From contig NZ_CP100595.1 in the NCBI RefSeq assembly GCF_024267655.1, positions 1 through 64,000 on the forward strand: DNA of 64,000 nt. The letters are read 5' to 3'. Shown here piece by piece: positions 54,506 to 63,525 of this stretch. Numbering within the stretch: the stretch's first letter is position 1; every line of letters begins with the position of its first letter. Source of the DNA: Arcobacter roscoffensis (GTDB lineage: Bacteria > Campylobacterota > Campylobacteria > Campylobacterales > Arcobacteraceae). Under the pieces are notes generated by a model. That model saw only the letters and a list, made by a program, of their open reading frames with translations. It had not been told where the DNA came from and did not search any database. The position numbers and the translations under genes were made by a program.

Positions 54506-55892
54506 AAGAGTTGATGGTCAAGAACAACCACATTGGCCTTTAGGTCCTTTTAAGATAAGACTTCCTTTTGTTCATTATCGTTGGGAATTACCTGAGATGA
54601 TACAAGGTTTCTTTATGTTTGTTGTAGGTTTAGCAATGATTCCATTGCTTCAAACTTATTTAGGTATGCCTTATGAAGCAGCTTTAGCATTTACATTTAT
54701 TGCAGGAATTGGATACATTCTCCCTGGTCTTCTAGGAGTACCTTTGGTACCAGGGTGGATTACTCCAGCTATTCCAGTTGTTTTATTATATCTAAAAGGT
54801 TTTGAACCAGGTCCAGAAGCTATTAAAGCAATGTTTGCTTTACAAATTGAAGTTACACTTATATTCCTATTTTTAGGAATAACAAGACTTGGAAGTAAGC
54901 TAGTTAATGCAATTCCCAACTCTTTAAAATCAGGGGTGATTATTGGTGCAGGTGTGGCAGCTTTAATGGGTGAGTTAAAAGTTGGAGGAAGAATTGATAC
55001 AACGCCTATTTCAATTATTATAGGTTCATTAGTTTCAGCTTATGTATTATTTTCTTTATCTTTTAAAAATGTAATACAAAATAACCCTTTTGCAAAACAA
55101 ATTGCAAATTTTGGTTTGGTTACAGGTATGATTATTGCTATTTTTGTTGGTTGGGCTGTTGGAGAATATCCTTTACCTGATATACAAATGGGAATTACTC
55201 AACCTGATTTTGCTTTGATGTGGAATTATTTAGTATTTGCAAATGGACTACCTTCATATGATGTATTTTTATTAGCAATACCTACAGCATTAATTGCTTA
55301 TGTAATTGCTTTTGGTGATATTATTATTGGATTTACATTAGTAAAAAGAGTTGATCATATTAGACAAGATGAAAAAATTGAAGAAAATGTAGATAGAGTA
55401 CATTTAGTTACAGCAATTAGAAATGGGCTTCACGCTTTCTTTGCACCTTGGCCTGGTTTATCAGGACCTTTATTTACTGCAGTTCATGCAACTGTAGCTG
55501 AAAGATATGCAATGGGTAAAAAGTCTATGGAATCCATTTATAGTGGTGGAGGAACATTTTGGATTAGTGGAATGATAGCTTTATTTATGTTGCCACTGGT
55601 AACTTTCTTTAAACCAGTACTTCCTATTGCTTTATCACTTACTCTAATTCTTACTGCATATATTTGTATTTTAGTTGGAATGGAACAGTTAAAAAATTCT
55701 ACTGAAAGAGGAGTTGCTGGTATTGTTGCAATTACTTTATCAATGCCTGATCCAAAGTCTACTTTATATGCTGTAGTTATTGGTTTAATCTTATATTTTT
55801 TACTTGAAAGACCTAAACTTCTAGGCAAACATGATGGGGAAAATAGTATTTTAGACTCTGAAGAAAACTCAAAAGAAAAAACTGCAAGTTAA
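54492..55892 (+). CDS. SLC23/NCS2-like membrane transporter
   Basis: 466-aa protein with about 12-14 hydrophobic helices. N-terminal cytoplasmic part contains PHWPLGPFKIRLPF, then IAGIGYILPGLLGVPLVPGWITPAIPVVLL and SLKSGVIIGAGVAALMGEL, and late FAPWPGLSGPLFTAVHATVAERYAMG. I associate this with SLC23-family-like carriers. Substrate unknown; the neighbourhood suggests an organic acid. Start ATG follows AAAAGGATTTCTT and is overlapped by a leader-like ORF. Confidence 0.6.
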   Translation: MPLYKRVDGQEQPHWPLGPFKIRLPFVHYRWELPEMIQGFFMFVVGLAMIPLLQTYLGMPYEAALAFTFIAGIGYILPGLLGVPLVPGWITPAIPVVLLYLKGFEPGPEAIKAMFALQIEVTLIFLFLGITRLGSKLVNAIPNSLKSGVIIGAGVAALMGELKVGGRIDTTPISIIIGSLVSAYVLFSLSFKNVIQNNPFAKQIANFGLVTGMIIAIFVGWAVGEYPLPDIQMGITQPDFALMWNYLVFANGLPSYDVFLLAIPTALIAYVIAFGDIIIGFTLVKRVDHIRQDEKIEENVDRVHLVTAIRNGLHAFFAPWPGLSGPLFTAVHATVAERYAMGKKSMESIYSGGGTFWISGMIALFMLPLVTFFKPVLPIALSLTLILTAYICILVGMEQLKNSTERGVAGIVAITLSMPDPKSTLYAVVIGLILYFLLERPKLLGKHDGENSILDSEENSKEKTAS

Positions 55893-55909
55893 ATAAACTT
55901 ATATCTCTT

Positions 55910-55937
55910 TTGTAAGTACTTTATATAGTACTTACAA
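55910..55937 (+). terminator. Hairpin after the transporter gene
   Basis: TTGTAAGTACT (55910-55920), TTATAT loop, AGTACTTACAA (55927-55937): an 11-bp stem 18 bases past the stop. Short of T downstream. Confidence 0.6.
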
Positions 55938-56000
55938 GGGATAAATACTTTTTTACACAAAAAAATATTTTAAATATTAATAATCTAATTATATATCTGG

Positions 56001-56033
56001 TGACATTTTTATGTCATTTTTTCTAATTATACT
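56001..56033 (+). promoter_or_regulatory. Shared direct-repeat promoter, acyl-CoA dehydrogenase site
   Basis: TGACAT (56001-56006), N5, TGTCAT (56012-56017), N10, TATACT (56028-56033). This copy is also an inverted repeat, TGACAT-TTTT-ATGTCA. It lies 28 bases before the start codon. Confidence 0.7.
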
Positions 56034-56061
56034 ACTTTTATAAATTAACTAGGAGTAAATG

Positions 56062-57201
56062 ATGAATTTTGAATTAAGTGAAGATCATAATGTATTAATA
56101 GATAGTCTTAAGGACTTTGTTAATAATGAAATAAAACCTTTGGCAGTTGAAATTGATGAAAAGCATGAAATCCCTTCATCTTTAATTTCTCAAATAAGTG
56201 AATTAGGATTTATGGGTACTTATATCCCTGAAGAGTATGGTGGTGCGGGAATGGACTACTTTTCATATATTTTAACAGTTGCAGAAGTATCAAAAGCTTG
56301 TGCTTCTACAGGAGTTTTAATTGCAGCACATACTTCATTATGTTGTGGACCAATCTTATCTTATGGTACGGAAGAGCAAAAGAAAAAATACCTTCCTTCT
56401 TTAGCAAGTGGTGAAAAAATTGGTTGTTTTTTACAAACAGAACCTAATGCTGGAAGTGATGTATCTAATATTGATACTAGGTATAAAGAAGAAGAAGATT
56501 GCTATGTAATCACTGGATCAAAAATATTTATTACAAATGGTGCATATAAAGGTACTGGAATTGTAATTGCAACAAAAGATAAAACTTTAGGACATAAAGG
56601 GCTATCTGCTTTTATTGTTGATTTAGAAAGTCCAGGAGTTGAGATTACAAAAAATGAAGTAAAAATGGGAATTAGAGGAAGTTATACAACGGCATTTGCT
56701 TTGGATGGAGTAAAAATTCCTAAAGAAAATATGTTAGGAAAAGAAGGTGATGGTTTTAAAATTGCTATGGAAACTCTAAATGCAGGAAGAATTAGTATTG
56801 GAGCACAGGCCTTAGGTATTGCAGAGGGAGCTTTGGAAAGATCGGTTGAATATACTCAAGAAAGAAAGCAGTTTAATAAGCCTCTTTCGGCATTTCAAGC
56901 AGTATCTATGAAACTTGCAGAAATGAAATTAAGAATTGAGCAAAGTAAAATTTTAATTTATAAAGCAGCGTGGCTTAAACAGAATAATAAAACATATATT
57001 ATGGAATCAGCAATGGCAAAATTATCTGCTTCTGAAACTGCAACTTTTGTTACAAAAGATGCAATACAAGTTCATGGTGGATATGGCTTTATTTGTGAGT
57101 ATGAAGTTGAAAGAATGTACAGAGATGCCAAAATCACAGAGATTTATGAAGGTACTAGTGAGATACAACGTGTGATTATTGGAAAGATGTTGTTTAAATA
57201 A
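56062..57201 (+). CDS. Acyl-CoA dehydrogenase (short-chain/butyryl-type)
   Basis: 379-380 aa. ATG 56062 has better spacing from AGGAG than ATG 56059. FAD flavoenzyme with EEYGGAGMDYFSY near residue 56, QTEPNAGSDVSN near 130, FAIDG-like TTAFALDGVKIPKENMLG near 213, and the catalytic-Glu region AKITEIYEGTSEIQRVIIGK at the end. Closest to short-chain enzymes. Reduces ETF encoded just downstream. Confidence 0.93.
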   Translation: MNFELSEDHNVLIDSLKDFVNNEIKPLAVEIDEKHEIPSSLISQISELGFMGTYIPEEYGGAGMDYFSYILTVAEVSKACASTGVLIAAHTSLCCGPILSYGTEEQKKKYLPSLASGEKIGCFLQTEPNAGSDVSNIDTRYKEEEDCYVITGSKIFITNGAYKGTGIVIATKDKTLGHKGLSAFIVDLESPGVEITKNEVKMGIRGSYTTAFALDGVKIPKENMLGKEGDGFKIAMETLNAGRISIGAQALGIAEGALERSVEYTQERKQFNKPLSAFQAVSMKLAEMKLRIEQSKILIYKAAWLKQNNKTYIMESAMAKLSASETATFVTKDAIQVHGGYGFICEYEVERMYRDAKITEIYEGTSEIQRVIIGKMLFK

Positions 57202-57218
57202 GAATAAATTAAGAATAA

Positions 57219-57237
57219 AAGCCTTTTTAAAAGGCTT
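57219..57237 (+). terminator. Hairpin between acyl-CoA dehydrogenase and etfD-like gene
   Basis: AAGCCTTTT (57219-57227), T, AAAAGGCTT (57229-57237), followed by GTTT. Weak T-run suggests attenuation with read-through, since no other promoter is visible before the next gene. Confidence 0.55.
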
Positions 57238-57251
57238 GTTTAGGGAGTATT

Positions 57252-59273
57252 ATGGAAGCTACTACAGAGATAACTAGAGAAGTATATTGGAATATAGGAA
57301 AAACTGCCACAACGGTTGGTCTAATGTATGCTTTAACTTTTTTAGCAATGGGGCTAGTTGTATATCTTTTTTATAAGAGATATAAGGTATATCAATTAGG
57401 AAGACCTTTAAATAGAACAGATAATATTGGTGAAAGAATAAAATATATGCTTACTAATATGATGGGGCAAATTAGAGTTAGAAGAAATAGTAGATCTGGT
57501 ATTGCCCATAGTTTATTTTTTTGGTCGTTTATAATTCTGTTCATTGGAACATTCTTGATTTTTGTTCAAACAGATATCACGGGAGTATTATTTGATTATG
57601 TCTTTTTAAAAGGTGATTTTTATAAGATTTATTCTTTATCTTTGGATATTGCTGGACTAGTTGGAGTTATCATGATGACAGGCTTATTTGTAAGAAGATT
57701 TATTCTTAAACCTGAAAACTTGATTACATCTCGGGAAGATACAATTATTCATGTGTTGCTATATATCATTTTAATTACTGGATTTTTAATTGAAGGATTA
57801 AGAATGGCTGCTACTGAACTTAAGACCAATCCTGAATGGATGATTTTTTCTCCAGTAGGAATGGTTATTGCAAAAATGCTTTCAGATGTTAGTCAAGTAT
57901 CTTTATTATTATCTCATAAAATATTATGGTGGTTTCATCTCGTTATAGTTCTTGCTTTCTTTGTTGTAATTCCGCTAACTAAATTAAGACATATGTTTAC
58001 AATTAGTGCTAATTATGTATTTAAAGATAAAGGTCCTACCGGAAAGCTAGTTACTTTAAATATGGAAGATGAAAATATAGAATCTTTTGGAGCTTCAACT
58101 GTAAAAGATTTTACTTGGAAAGATATATTTGATGCAGATGCTTGTATTAGCTGTAATAGATGTGAAGATATTTGTCCTGCCAATGCAACAGGAAAACCCT
58201 TATCTCCAATGAGTGTAATTCATAAAATCGGTGATGCTGCTTTTAATGATCCAGAGAGAAACTTAGTTGATGATATTGGGCAAGATGCTATTTGGTCATG
58301 TACAACGTGTAGAGCTTGTGAGGATATTTGTCCATCAGCAAATGAGCATGTAAGTAAAATTGTAGATATTAGAAGAAACCTTGTTTTAATGGAAGGTGAA
58401 TTTGCTGGCGAAGAAGTAATGAAAGCAATGGATAATGTTGAGGTAAATGGAAATCCTATGGGATTAGCATTGGCTTCAAGAGGAGATTGGGCAGAAGGTT
58501 TAGATGTTGCAATCATGAGTGATGCTACAGATATTTTAAAAGATCCAGTAGATGTTCTTTATTATGTTGGTTGTTATGCTTCATTTGATGCAAGAAACCA
58601 AAAAATTGCAAGAAATTTTGTAGAAATCTGTAATGCTTCAGGTATTAAAGTAGGAATTTTAGGAAAAGAAGAAAAGTGTTGTGGAGAGCCTATTAGAAAA
58701 ATGGGTAATGAATATTTATATCAAGAATTAGCAAAAGAAAATATTGAAAATCTTCATAAATATAATGTTCTAAAAATCGTAACTACTTGTCCCCATTGTT
58801 TTAATACTTTAAATAAAGATTATAGGGACTTAGGTTTAGAAACAGAAGTTGAACACTATACAGTTTTCCTTGATAGGTTAGAGAAACAAAAACTTATTCC
58901 TATGGAAGAAAAAGAGTTTGATTGTACTTATCATGACTCTTGTTATTTAGTAAGACACAATGATATTGACTCAGAACCTAGATCTCTTTTAGACTCAGCT
59001 GGTGCAAATATCATTGAAATGGCAAAAAGTAAAAAAGATACTTCTTGTTGTGGTGCTGGTGGAGGAAGAATCCTTGCAGAAGAGCATCTAGGAAATAAGA
59101 AAATTAATGTTGATAGAGTAAACATGGCTCAAGAAACAGGAGCCCCTACCCTGATCTCTAACTGTCCTTTCTGTCTTACAATGTTTGAAGATGGAATTAA
59201 GATGGCAGATTGTGAAGATAGTTTAGTTGTAAAAGATTTATCAGAAATTATAGTTGAAAGACTAAAAAAATAA
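57252..59273 (+). CDS. EtfD-type membrane Fe-S oxidoreductase (ETF:quinone link)
   Basis: 673-aa fusion of an N-terminal cytochrome-b-like/nitrate-reductase-gamma-like membrane domain (six helices, to about 270), ferredoxin motifs CISCNRCEDICP near 297 and CTTCRACEDICP near 349, and two CCG cysteine domains (KCCGEPIRKMGNEY, SCCGAGGGRI). This architecture is known from proteins that pass ETF electrons to menaquinone in acyl-CoA oxidation. It directly precedes etfB and etfA, which supports that role. Start follows TAGGGAGT. Confidence 0.87.
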   Translation: MEATTEITREVYWNIGKTATTVGLMYALTFLAMGLVVYLFYKRYKVYQLGRPLNRTDNIGERIKYMLTNMMGQIRVRRNSRSGIAHSLFFWSFIILFIGTFLIFVQTDITGVLFDYVFLKGDFYKIYSLSLDIAGLVGVIMMTGLFVRRFILKPENLITSREDTIIHVLLYIILITGFLIEGLRMAATELKTNPEWMIFSPVGMVIAKMLSDVSQVSLLLSHKILWWFHLVIVLAFFVVIPLTKLRHMFTISANYVFKDKGPTGKLVTLNMEDENIESFGASTVKDFTWKDIFDADACISCNRCEDICPANATGKPLSPMSVIHKIGDAAFNDPERNLVDDIGQDAIWSCTTCRACEDICPSANEHVSKIVDIRRNLVLMEGEFAGEEVMKAMDNVEVNGNPMGLALASRGDWAEGLDVAIMSDATDILKDPVDVLYYVGCYASFDARNQKIARNFVEICNASGIKVGILGKEEKCCGEPIRKMGNEYLYQELAKENIENLHKYNVLKIVTTCPHCFNTLNKDYRDLGLETEVEHYTVFLDRLEKQKLIPMEEKEFDCTYHDSCYLVRHNDIDSEPRSLLDSAGANIIEMAKSKKDTSCCGAGGGRILAEEHLGNKKINVDRVNMAQETGAPTLISNCPFCLTMFEDGIKMADCEDSLVVKDLSEIIVERLKK

Positions 59274-59287
59274 AAAAGGATGTATAA

Positions 59288-60055
59288 ATGAAAGTGCTTG
59301 TATGTATTAAACAAGTTCCAGATATGGAATCAAAATTTAAAGTAAATGCTCAAAATAATTGGTTTGATGAAAATGATTTAGCTTATCGTATCAATGAATA
59401 TGATGAATATGCTATTGAACAAGCTGTTCAATTGAAAGAGCAATTATCAGATGTTGATGTTACTGTTTTATGTGTAGGTCCTGCAAGAGTAAAAGAAGCC
59501 TTAAAAAAAGCCTTAGCAATGGGTTGTGATAGAGCTGTTCATATCGAAGATGCAGAGTCTTATATAAAAGACTCATCTCAGGTTGCTAGTTTAATTGCTG
59601 ATTTTGCAAAAGAAAAAGAGTTTGACATTATTTTTACTGGAATGCAGTCACAGGATAGAGGTTCTGCTCAAGTTGGAGTTATAGTTTCAGAGTTATTAAA
59701 TATTGCTTGTGTTTCTACAATTGCTGATTTTGAATACTCTGATGGAATTACAGTGAAAAGAGAGCTTGAAGGTGGATTAAAATCTATTATTAAAGTAGAC
59801 ACTCCTGTTGTATTAACTTGTCAATTAGGTCTTAATACTCCAAGATACCCTACTTTACCAAATATCATGAAAGCAAAAAAGAAAGAACTAATAACTATTG
59901 ATAGTTTAGAATTATCAAGTAGTGAGAGTTTGAATGAAACGCTTAATTTTTATTATCCACAAAAAAGTGGTGGTAGCCTTGTTTTAGAAGGTGATGTTCC
60001 AGAGCTTGCAGATAAATTGATTGCAATATTAAAAGAAAAAACTTCGGTTCTTTAG
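59288..60055 (+). CDS. etfB: Electron transfer flavoprotein subunit beta
   Basis: 255 aa. Contains VCIKQVPDMESKFKV at the N-terminus, NEYDEYAIEQAVQLKEQ near 37-53, and the ETF-beta signature VKRELEGGLKSIIKVDTPVVLTCQLGLNTPRYPTLPNIM near 158-195. Carries AMP and part of the FAD site. Accepts electrons from acyl-CoA dehydrogenase. Start 14 bases after the EtfD gene. Confidence 0.95.
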   Translation: MKVLVCIKQVPDMESKFKVNAQNNWFDENDLAYRINEYDEYAIEQAVQLKEQLSDVDVTVLCVGPARVKEALKKALAMGCDRAVHIEDAESYIKDSSQVASLIADFAKEKEFDIIFTGMQSQDRGSAQVGVIVSELLNIACVSTIADFEYSDGITVKRELEGGLKSIIKVDTPVVLTCQLGLNTPRYPTLPNIMKAKKKELITIDSLELSSSESLNETLNFYYPQKSGGSLVLEGDVPELADKLIAILKEKTSVL

Positions 60056-60068
60056 AAAGGAAATTATT

Positions 60069-60980
60069 ATGAAAATATTATTAGTTGGTGAGTATAGAGA
60101 AAATAAGTTATTAGATGTAACATATGACTTAATAGGATTTGCAGATAAATTAGAAGCAGATAAAGTAATGTTAGCAGTTGGTTATGAAGAAGATATTCCA
60201 AAATTTGATGGGAAACTTTATTTAGCTGATGCAAATACTCTTGGAGAGTATAATCCAAGTGCACATAAACAATTAGTTTTAGATGTGGTTAAAAAAGAGA
60301 ATCCAGATTTAATTGTATTTATTCATTCTTCTTTTGGTTGGGACTTAGCTCCTAGAGTTGCTACTTCATTAAAAGCTACACAATTCACAGAAGTAATTGA
60401 TTATAAAGAAAACTCTTTTATTGTTCCTTCTTGTAATTCAAAATTAAGAAGAGATTTAAAATCTAAGACTGATAAGACAGTTATTACTATTCAAGCTGGA
60501 GCATTTACTCCTATTGATGAACCTAGTGGTTCACCAGAAGTTGAAAATATTTCAGGTGATACAGCTTCAAATGTAAACTTTGTAGCTTATGAAGAAGCTG
60601 AAGCTAAAGGTTTGGATTTAACAAAAGCAGAAATTATAGTAACTGCTGGTCGTGGTGTTGGTAAAAAAGATAATATCCCTATTATTCAAGCTTTAGCAGA
60701 TAAGTTAGGTGGAGAATTAGGTGCTAGTAGGCCAGTTGCTGATAATGCATGGGTTGATCAAAGTCATCAAGTAGGAACAACAGGACAAACAGTTTCTCCT
60801 AAATTATATATAGCTTGTGGTGTTTCTGGAGCTATTCAACACTTAGCTGGAATGAAAAAATCAGAGTTTATAGTTGCTGTTAATACTGATAAAGATGCAC
60901 CGATTAATGAAGTTGCAGATATTTTAGTTGTAGCTGATGTACTTCAATTTGTACCAGCGTTAACTTCTAAATTATCATAA
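60069..60980 (+). CDS. etfA: Electron transfer flavoprotein subunit alpha
   Basis: 303 aa with the C-terminal FAD domain: VTAGRGVGKKDNIPIIQALADKLGGELGASRPVADNAWV, QVGTTGQTVSPKLYIACGVSGAIQHLAGM and INTD-like VNTDKDAPINEVADILVVADV. Forms the heterodimer with EtfB and hands electrons to the EtfD-type protein. Ribosome site AAAGGAAA. Confidence 0.96.
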   Translation: MKILLVGEYRENKLLDVTYDLIGFADKLEADKVMLAVGYEEDIPKFDGKLYLADANTLGEYNPSAHKQLVLDVVKKENPDLIVFIHSSFGWDLAPRVATSLKATQFTEVIDYKENSFIVPSCNSKLRRDLKSKTDKTVITIQAGAFTPIDEPSGSPEVENISGDTASNVNFVAYEEAEAKGLDLTKAEIIVTAGRGVGKKDNIPIIQALADKLGGELGASRPVADNAWVDQSHQVGTTGQTVSPKLYIACGVSGAIQHLAGMKKSEFIVAVNTDKDAPINEVADILVVADVLQFVPALTSKLS

Positions 60981-61002
60981 AAATAAAAAGTGGAGATATA
61001 TC

Positions 61003-61644
61003 GTGGATCTAGATTTTTGGAATGAGAGATGGGAAAAGGAAGAAATTGCTTTTCATATGAAAAAAGTTAATCCTATGTTGATTAAATATTTTCATAAATT
61101 AAATCTAGCACAAAAAAAACGTATATTTCTACCTTTGTGTGGTAAAACTTTAGATATTGCATGGTTATTATCAAAGGGTTATTCTATTGTTGGTATTGAG
61201 TTAAATAAAGATGCTATTGATGCGCTTTTTCATGAGTTAAATATTACTCCCTTAATATCAAAAGAGAATGATTTTGTTAAATATAGTGCTAAAAATATCG
61301 ATATTTATGTGGGTGATTTTTTTAAGATGAGTGCAGAAATATTAAAACCTATTGATGCTATTTATGATAGAGCTGCATTAGTTGCTCTTCCTTTAGAAAT
61401 GCGAATAGAGTATGTTTCTCATCTTTTAAATATTACAAATGTTGCTCCCCAATTACTCATAAGTTATGACTATGAGCAAAATATTATGAGCGGTCCTCCT
61501 TTTTCTGTTCCCTTATCAGAAATAGAACATCATTATAGTGATTATTATGAGATTAAATTACTTGATGAGAATATTGATATTCCTAGTGGTTTAAAACGTA
61601 AATCACAAGCAATAGAGACTGTTTGTATATTACATAATAGTTAA
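61003..61644 (+). CDS. Thiopurine S-methyltransferase-like protein
   Basis: 213-aa SAM-dependent methyltransferase of the TPMT family, GTG start after GTGGAGATATATC. Diagnostic: FWNERWEKEEIAFH near residues 5-18, IFLPLCGKTLDIAWLLSKGYSIVGIELN near 41-68 (SAM loop), and IYDRAALVALPLEMRIEYV near 118. Bacterial relatives methylate selenium/tellurium compounds or small thiols. Placement between ETF and 3-hydroxyacyl-CoA dehydrogenase genes is unusual. Confidence 0.88.
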   Translation: MDLDFWNERWEKEEIAFHMKKVNPMLIKYFHKLNLAQKKRIFLPLCGKTLDIAWLLSKGYSIVGIELNKDAIDALFHELNITPLISKENDFVKYSAKNIDIYVGDFFKMSAEILKPIDAIYDRAALVALPLEMRIEYVSHLLNITNVAPQLLISYDYEQNIMSGPPFSVPLSEIEHHYSDYYEIKLLDENIDIPSGLKRKSQAIETVCILHNS

Positions 61645-61669
61645 AATATAAATTATAAAAGGTAAAAAA

Positions 61670-62527
61670 ATGAATATAAAAGAAGTTGGAATTATAGGAT
61701 CTGGACAAATGGGTAATGGAATTGCTCATGTTTGTGCCTTATCAGGATATAAAGTAGTTTTAATAGATATTGCTCAAGATGCACTTGATAAAGCAATGGG
61801 AGTTATTAATAAAAACCTTAGTAGACAAGTTCAAAAAGGAAAAATTACACAAGAAGATATGGATAGTTCATTAGATAGAATATCTATTAGTACGGATTCT
61901 AGTACTCTAAACAATGCTGATCTTATTATTGAAGCTGCAACAGAAAACTTCGATTTAAAAGTAAAAATATTTCAAGGTTTATTAGAACACATAAAAGATG
62001 AATGTTTATTATCTACAAATACTTCTAGTATGTCTATTACTAAATTAGCAGCTGCTACAAATAGACCAGAAAGGTTTATCGGATTACACTTTATGAATCC
62101 AGTTCCAGTTATGAAATTAGTTGAACTTATTCCAGGAATTGCTACAAGTGATGAAATGTTAACAATTACAAAAGAATTTGCTCAGTCTTTAGGTAAAACA
62201 GTTGCTACTTCAAAAGATTACCCTGCTTTTATTGCTAATCGTATTTTAATGCCTATGATAAATGAAGCTATATGTGCTTTATATGAAGGGGTAGGAGATG
62301 TTGAATCAATTGATACAGCGATGAAACTTGGTATGGGTCATCCTATGGGACCTTTAGCCTTAGCAGATTTTATAGGCCTTGATACTTGTTTAGCCATTAT
62401 GAATGTATTACATGAAGGCTTTGGCAATCCAAAATATAGCCCTTCTCCATTGTTAGTTAAATATGTAGAAGCTGGATGGTACGGTGTTAAATCAGGAAAA
62501 GGTTTTTACGAGTACCCTAAAAAATAA
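61670..62527 (+). CDS. 3-hydroxybutyryl-CoA dehydrogenase
   Basis: 285 aa. NAD-binding VGIIGSGQMGNGIAHVCALSGYKVVLIDI, then TNTSSMSITKLAAATNRPERFIGLHFMNPVPVMKLVELI with the catalytic His-Glu pair, and GMGHPMGPLALADFIGLDTCL near 224-244. Stand-alone type (not fused to hydratase). Oxidises (S)-3-hydroxyacyl-CoA. Ribosome site AAAGG. Confidence 0.95.
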   Translation: MNIKEVGIIGSGQMGNGIAHVCALSGYKVVLIDIAQDALDKAMGVINKNLSRQVQKGKITQEDMDSSLDRISISTDSSTLNNADLIIEAATENFDLKVKIFQGLLEHIKDECLLSTNTSSMSITKLAAATNRPERFIGLHFMNPVPVMKLVELIPGIATSDEMLTITKEFAQSLGKTVATSKDYPAFIANRILMPMINEAICALYEGVGDVESIDTAMKLGMGHPMGPLALADFIGLDTCLAIMNVLHEGFGNPKYSPSPLLVKYVEAGWYGVKSGKGFYEYPKK

Positions 62528-62543
62528 CTTCTAGGAGAAATTT

Positions 62544-62966
62544 ATGAGTATTTGGAATAAAAAACTTAGCTTAGATGATCTTAATTCAATGGCTAAGAAT
62601 ACAGCTATTGAGAATTTAGGTATTAAACTTACTAAAATGGGAGATGATACTTTAATAGGTGAAATGCCAGTTAATTCAAAAAGTCACCAAATTCATGGAA
62701 TATTACATGGTGGAGCTTCTGTATTATTTGCTGAAACATTAGGAAGTTTAGCAGGAGTAATGGCATGTAAAGAAGGTTTTACAGCTGTTGGTTTAGAGAT
62801 TAATGCAAATCACTTAAAAGGAGTAAAAGATGGTGTTGTTGTAGGTGTTGCAAGTGCTATTCATATAGGAAGAAGTACACATGTATGGGATATTAAAATT
62901 AGCCATAAAGAAAGTGGGAAAATAGTGTGTGCTTCAAGATTAACAGTAGCAGTTATAAAAGAATAA
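62544..62966 (+). CDS. PaaI/EntH-type hotdog thioesterase
   Basis: 140 aa with the hotdog signature HQIHGILHGGASVLFAETLGSLAG (near residues 50-72) carrying the catalytic acid Glu, and HLKGVKDGVVVGVASAIHIGRSTHVWDI. Hydrolyses acyl- or aryl-CoA thioesters, probably a housekeeping release of trapped CoA in this pathway. Ribosome site AGGAGA. Confidence 0.88.
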   Translation: MSIWNKKLSLDDLNSMAKNTAIENLGIKLTKMGDDTLIGEMPVNSKSHQIHGILHGGASVLFAETLGSLAGVMACKEGFTAVGLEINANHLKGVKDGVVVGVASAIHIGRSTHVWDIKISHKESGKIVCASRLTVAVIKE

Positions 62967-62969
62967 AAT

Positions 62970-63344
62970 ATGAAAATTAGAATATATTACGAAGATACAG
63001 ATGCCGCAGGAATCGTCTATCATACAAACTTTATAAAGTTTTGTGAGAGAGCTAGGTCTGAAGTATTTTTCAAAGAAGGTTTATCCTCCCACGATGAATC
63101 AAAAAAAGAACACTTTGTTGTAAGAAATATAATTTGTGACTTTGTACAAGTTGCATTTTTAGGAGATCTACTAGAAGTAAGGACTCAAATTCTAGAGAGA
63201 AAAAACTCCTCAGTAATACTAAAACAAGATATATTAAAAGACACAGAACTTATTTGTTCTTTTGAAGTAGTATTAGTCTATGTAAAAGATTATAAAGCTA
63301 TAAAAATACCGGATAATATCTTTAATATATTAAAAAAAATCTAA
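62970..63344 (+). CDS. YbgC-type acyl-CoA thioesterase
   Basis: 124 aa, 4HBT class: RIYYEDTDAAGIVYHTNFIKFCERARSE, with the catalytic Asp in DTDAAG and typical HTNF. Three bases after the previous thioesterase stop, so coupled. It ends the operon at a strong terminator. Confidence 0.88.
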   Translation: MKIRIYYEDTDAAGIVYHTNFIKFCERARSEVFFKEGLSSHDESKKEHFVVRNIICDFVQVAFLGDLLEVRTQILERKNSSVILKQDILKDTELICSFEVVLVYVKDYKAIKIPDNIFNILKKI

Positions 63345-63357
63345 CAATACAATTAAT

Positions 63358-63397
63358 ACAATAGCTATGAAATGCCTCCACATAGCTATTGTTTTTA
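63358..63397 (+). terminator. Rho-independent terminator of the ETF/thioesterase operon
   Basis: ACAATAGCTATG (63358-63369), an 11-base loop, CATAGCTATTGT (63381-63392) and TTTTTAT: a perfect 12-bp stem 13 bases after the last stop. Confidence 0.85.
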
Positions 63398-63451
63398 TAA
63401 AAACTTTAATCTAAAAAATTATTTTATAAATTAATCTTTTAGTCTTGTTAT

Positions 63452-63484
63452 TGCCATAATTTTATCATTATTTACTCATATACT
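63452..63484 (+). promoter_or_regulatory. Shared direct-repeat promoter, CoA-transferase site
   Basis: TGCCAT (63452-63457), N5, TATCAT (63463-63468), N10, TATACT (63479-63484), 41 bases before the CoA-transferase start. Matches the site at 52519 almost base for base over the first 24 positions. Confidence 0.7.
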
Positions 63485-63525
63485 TTCATTGTAAACAAAT
63501 CTGATTTATAAAAGGAAATACTAGA

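Noticed and set aside
52392-63484. Pho box / phosphate regulon
   Set aside because: The 11-bp direct repeats resemble PhoB sites in layout, but the half-site varies (TGCCAT, TGACAT, TATCAT) and the genes concern carbon metabolism, so a phosphate role is not supported.
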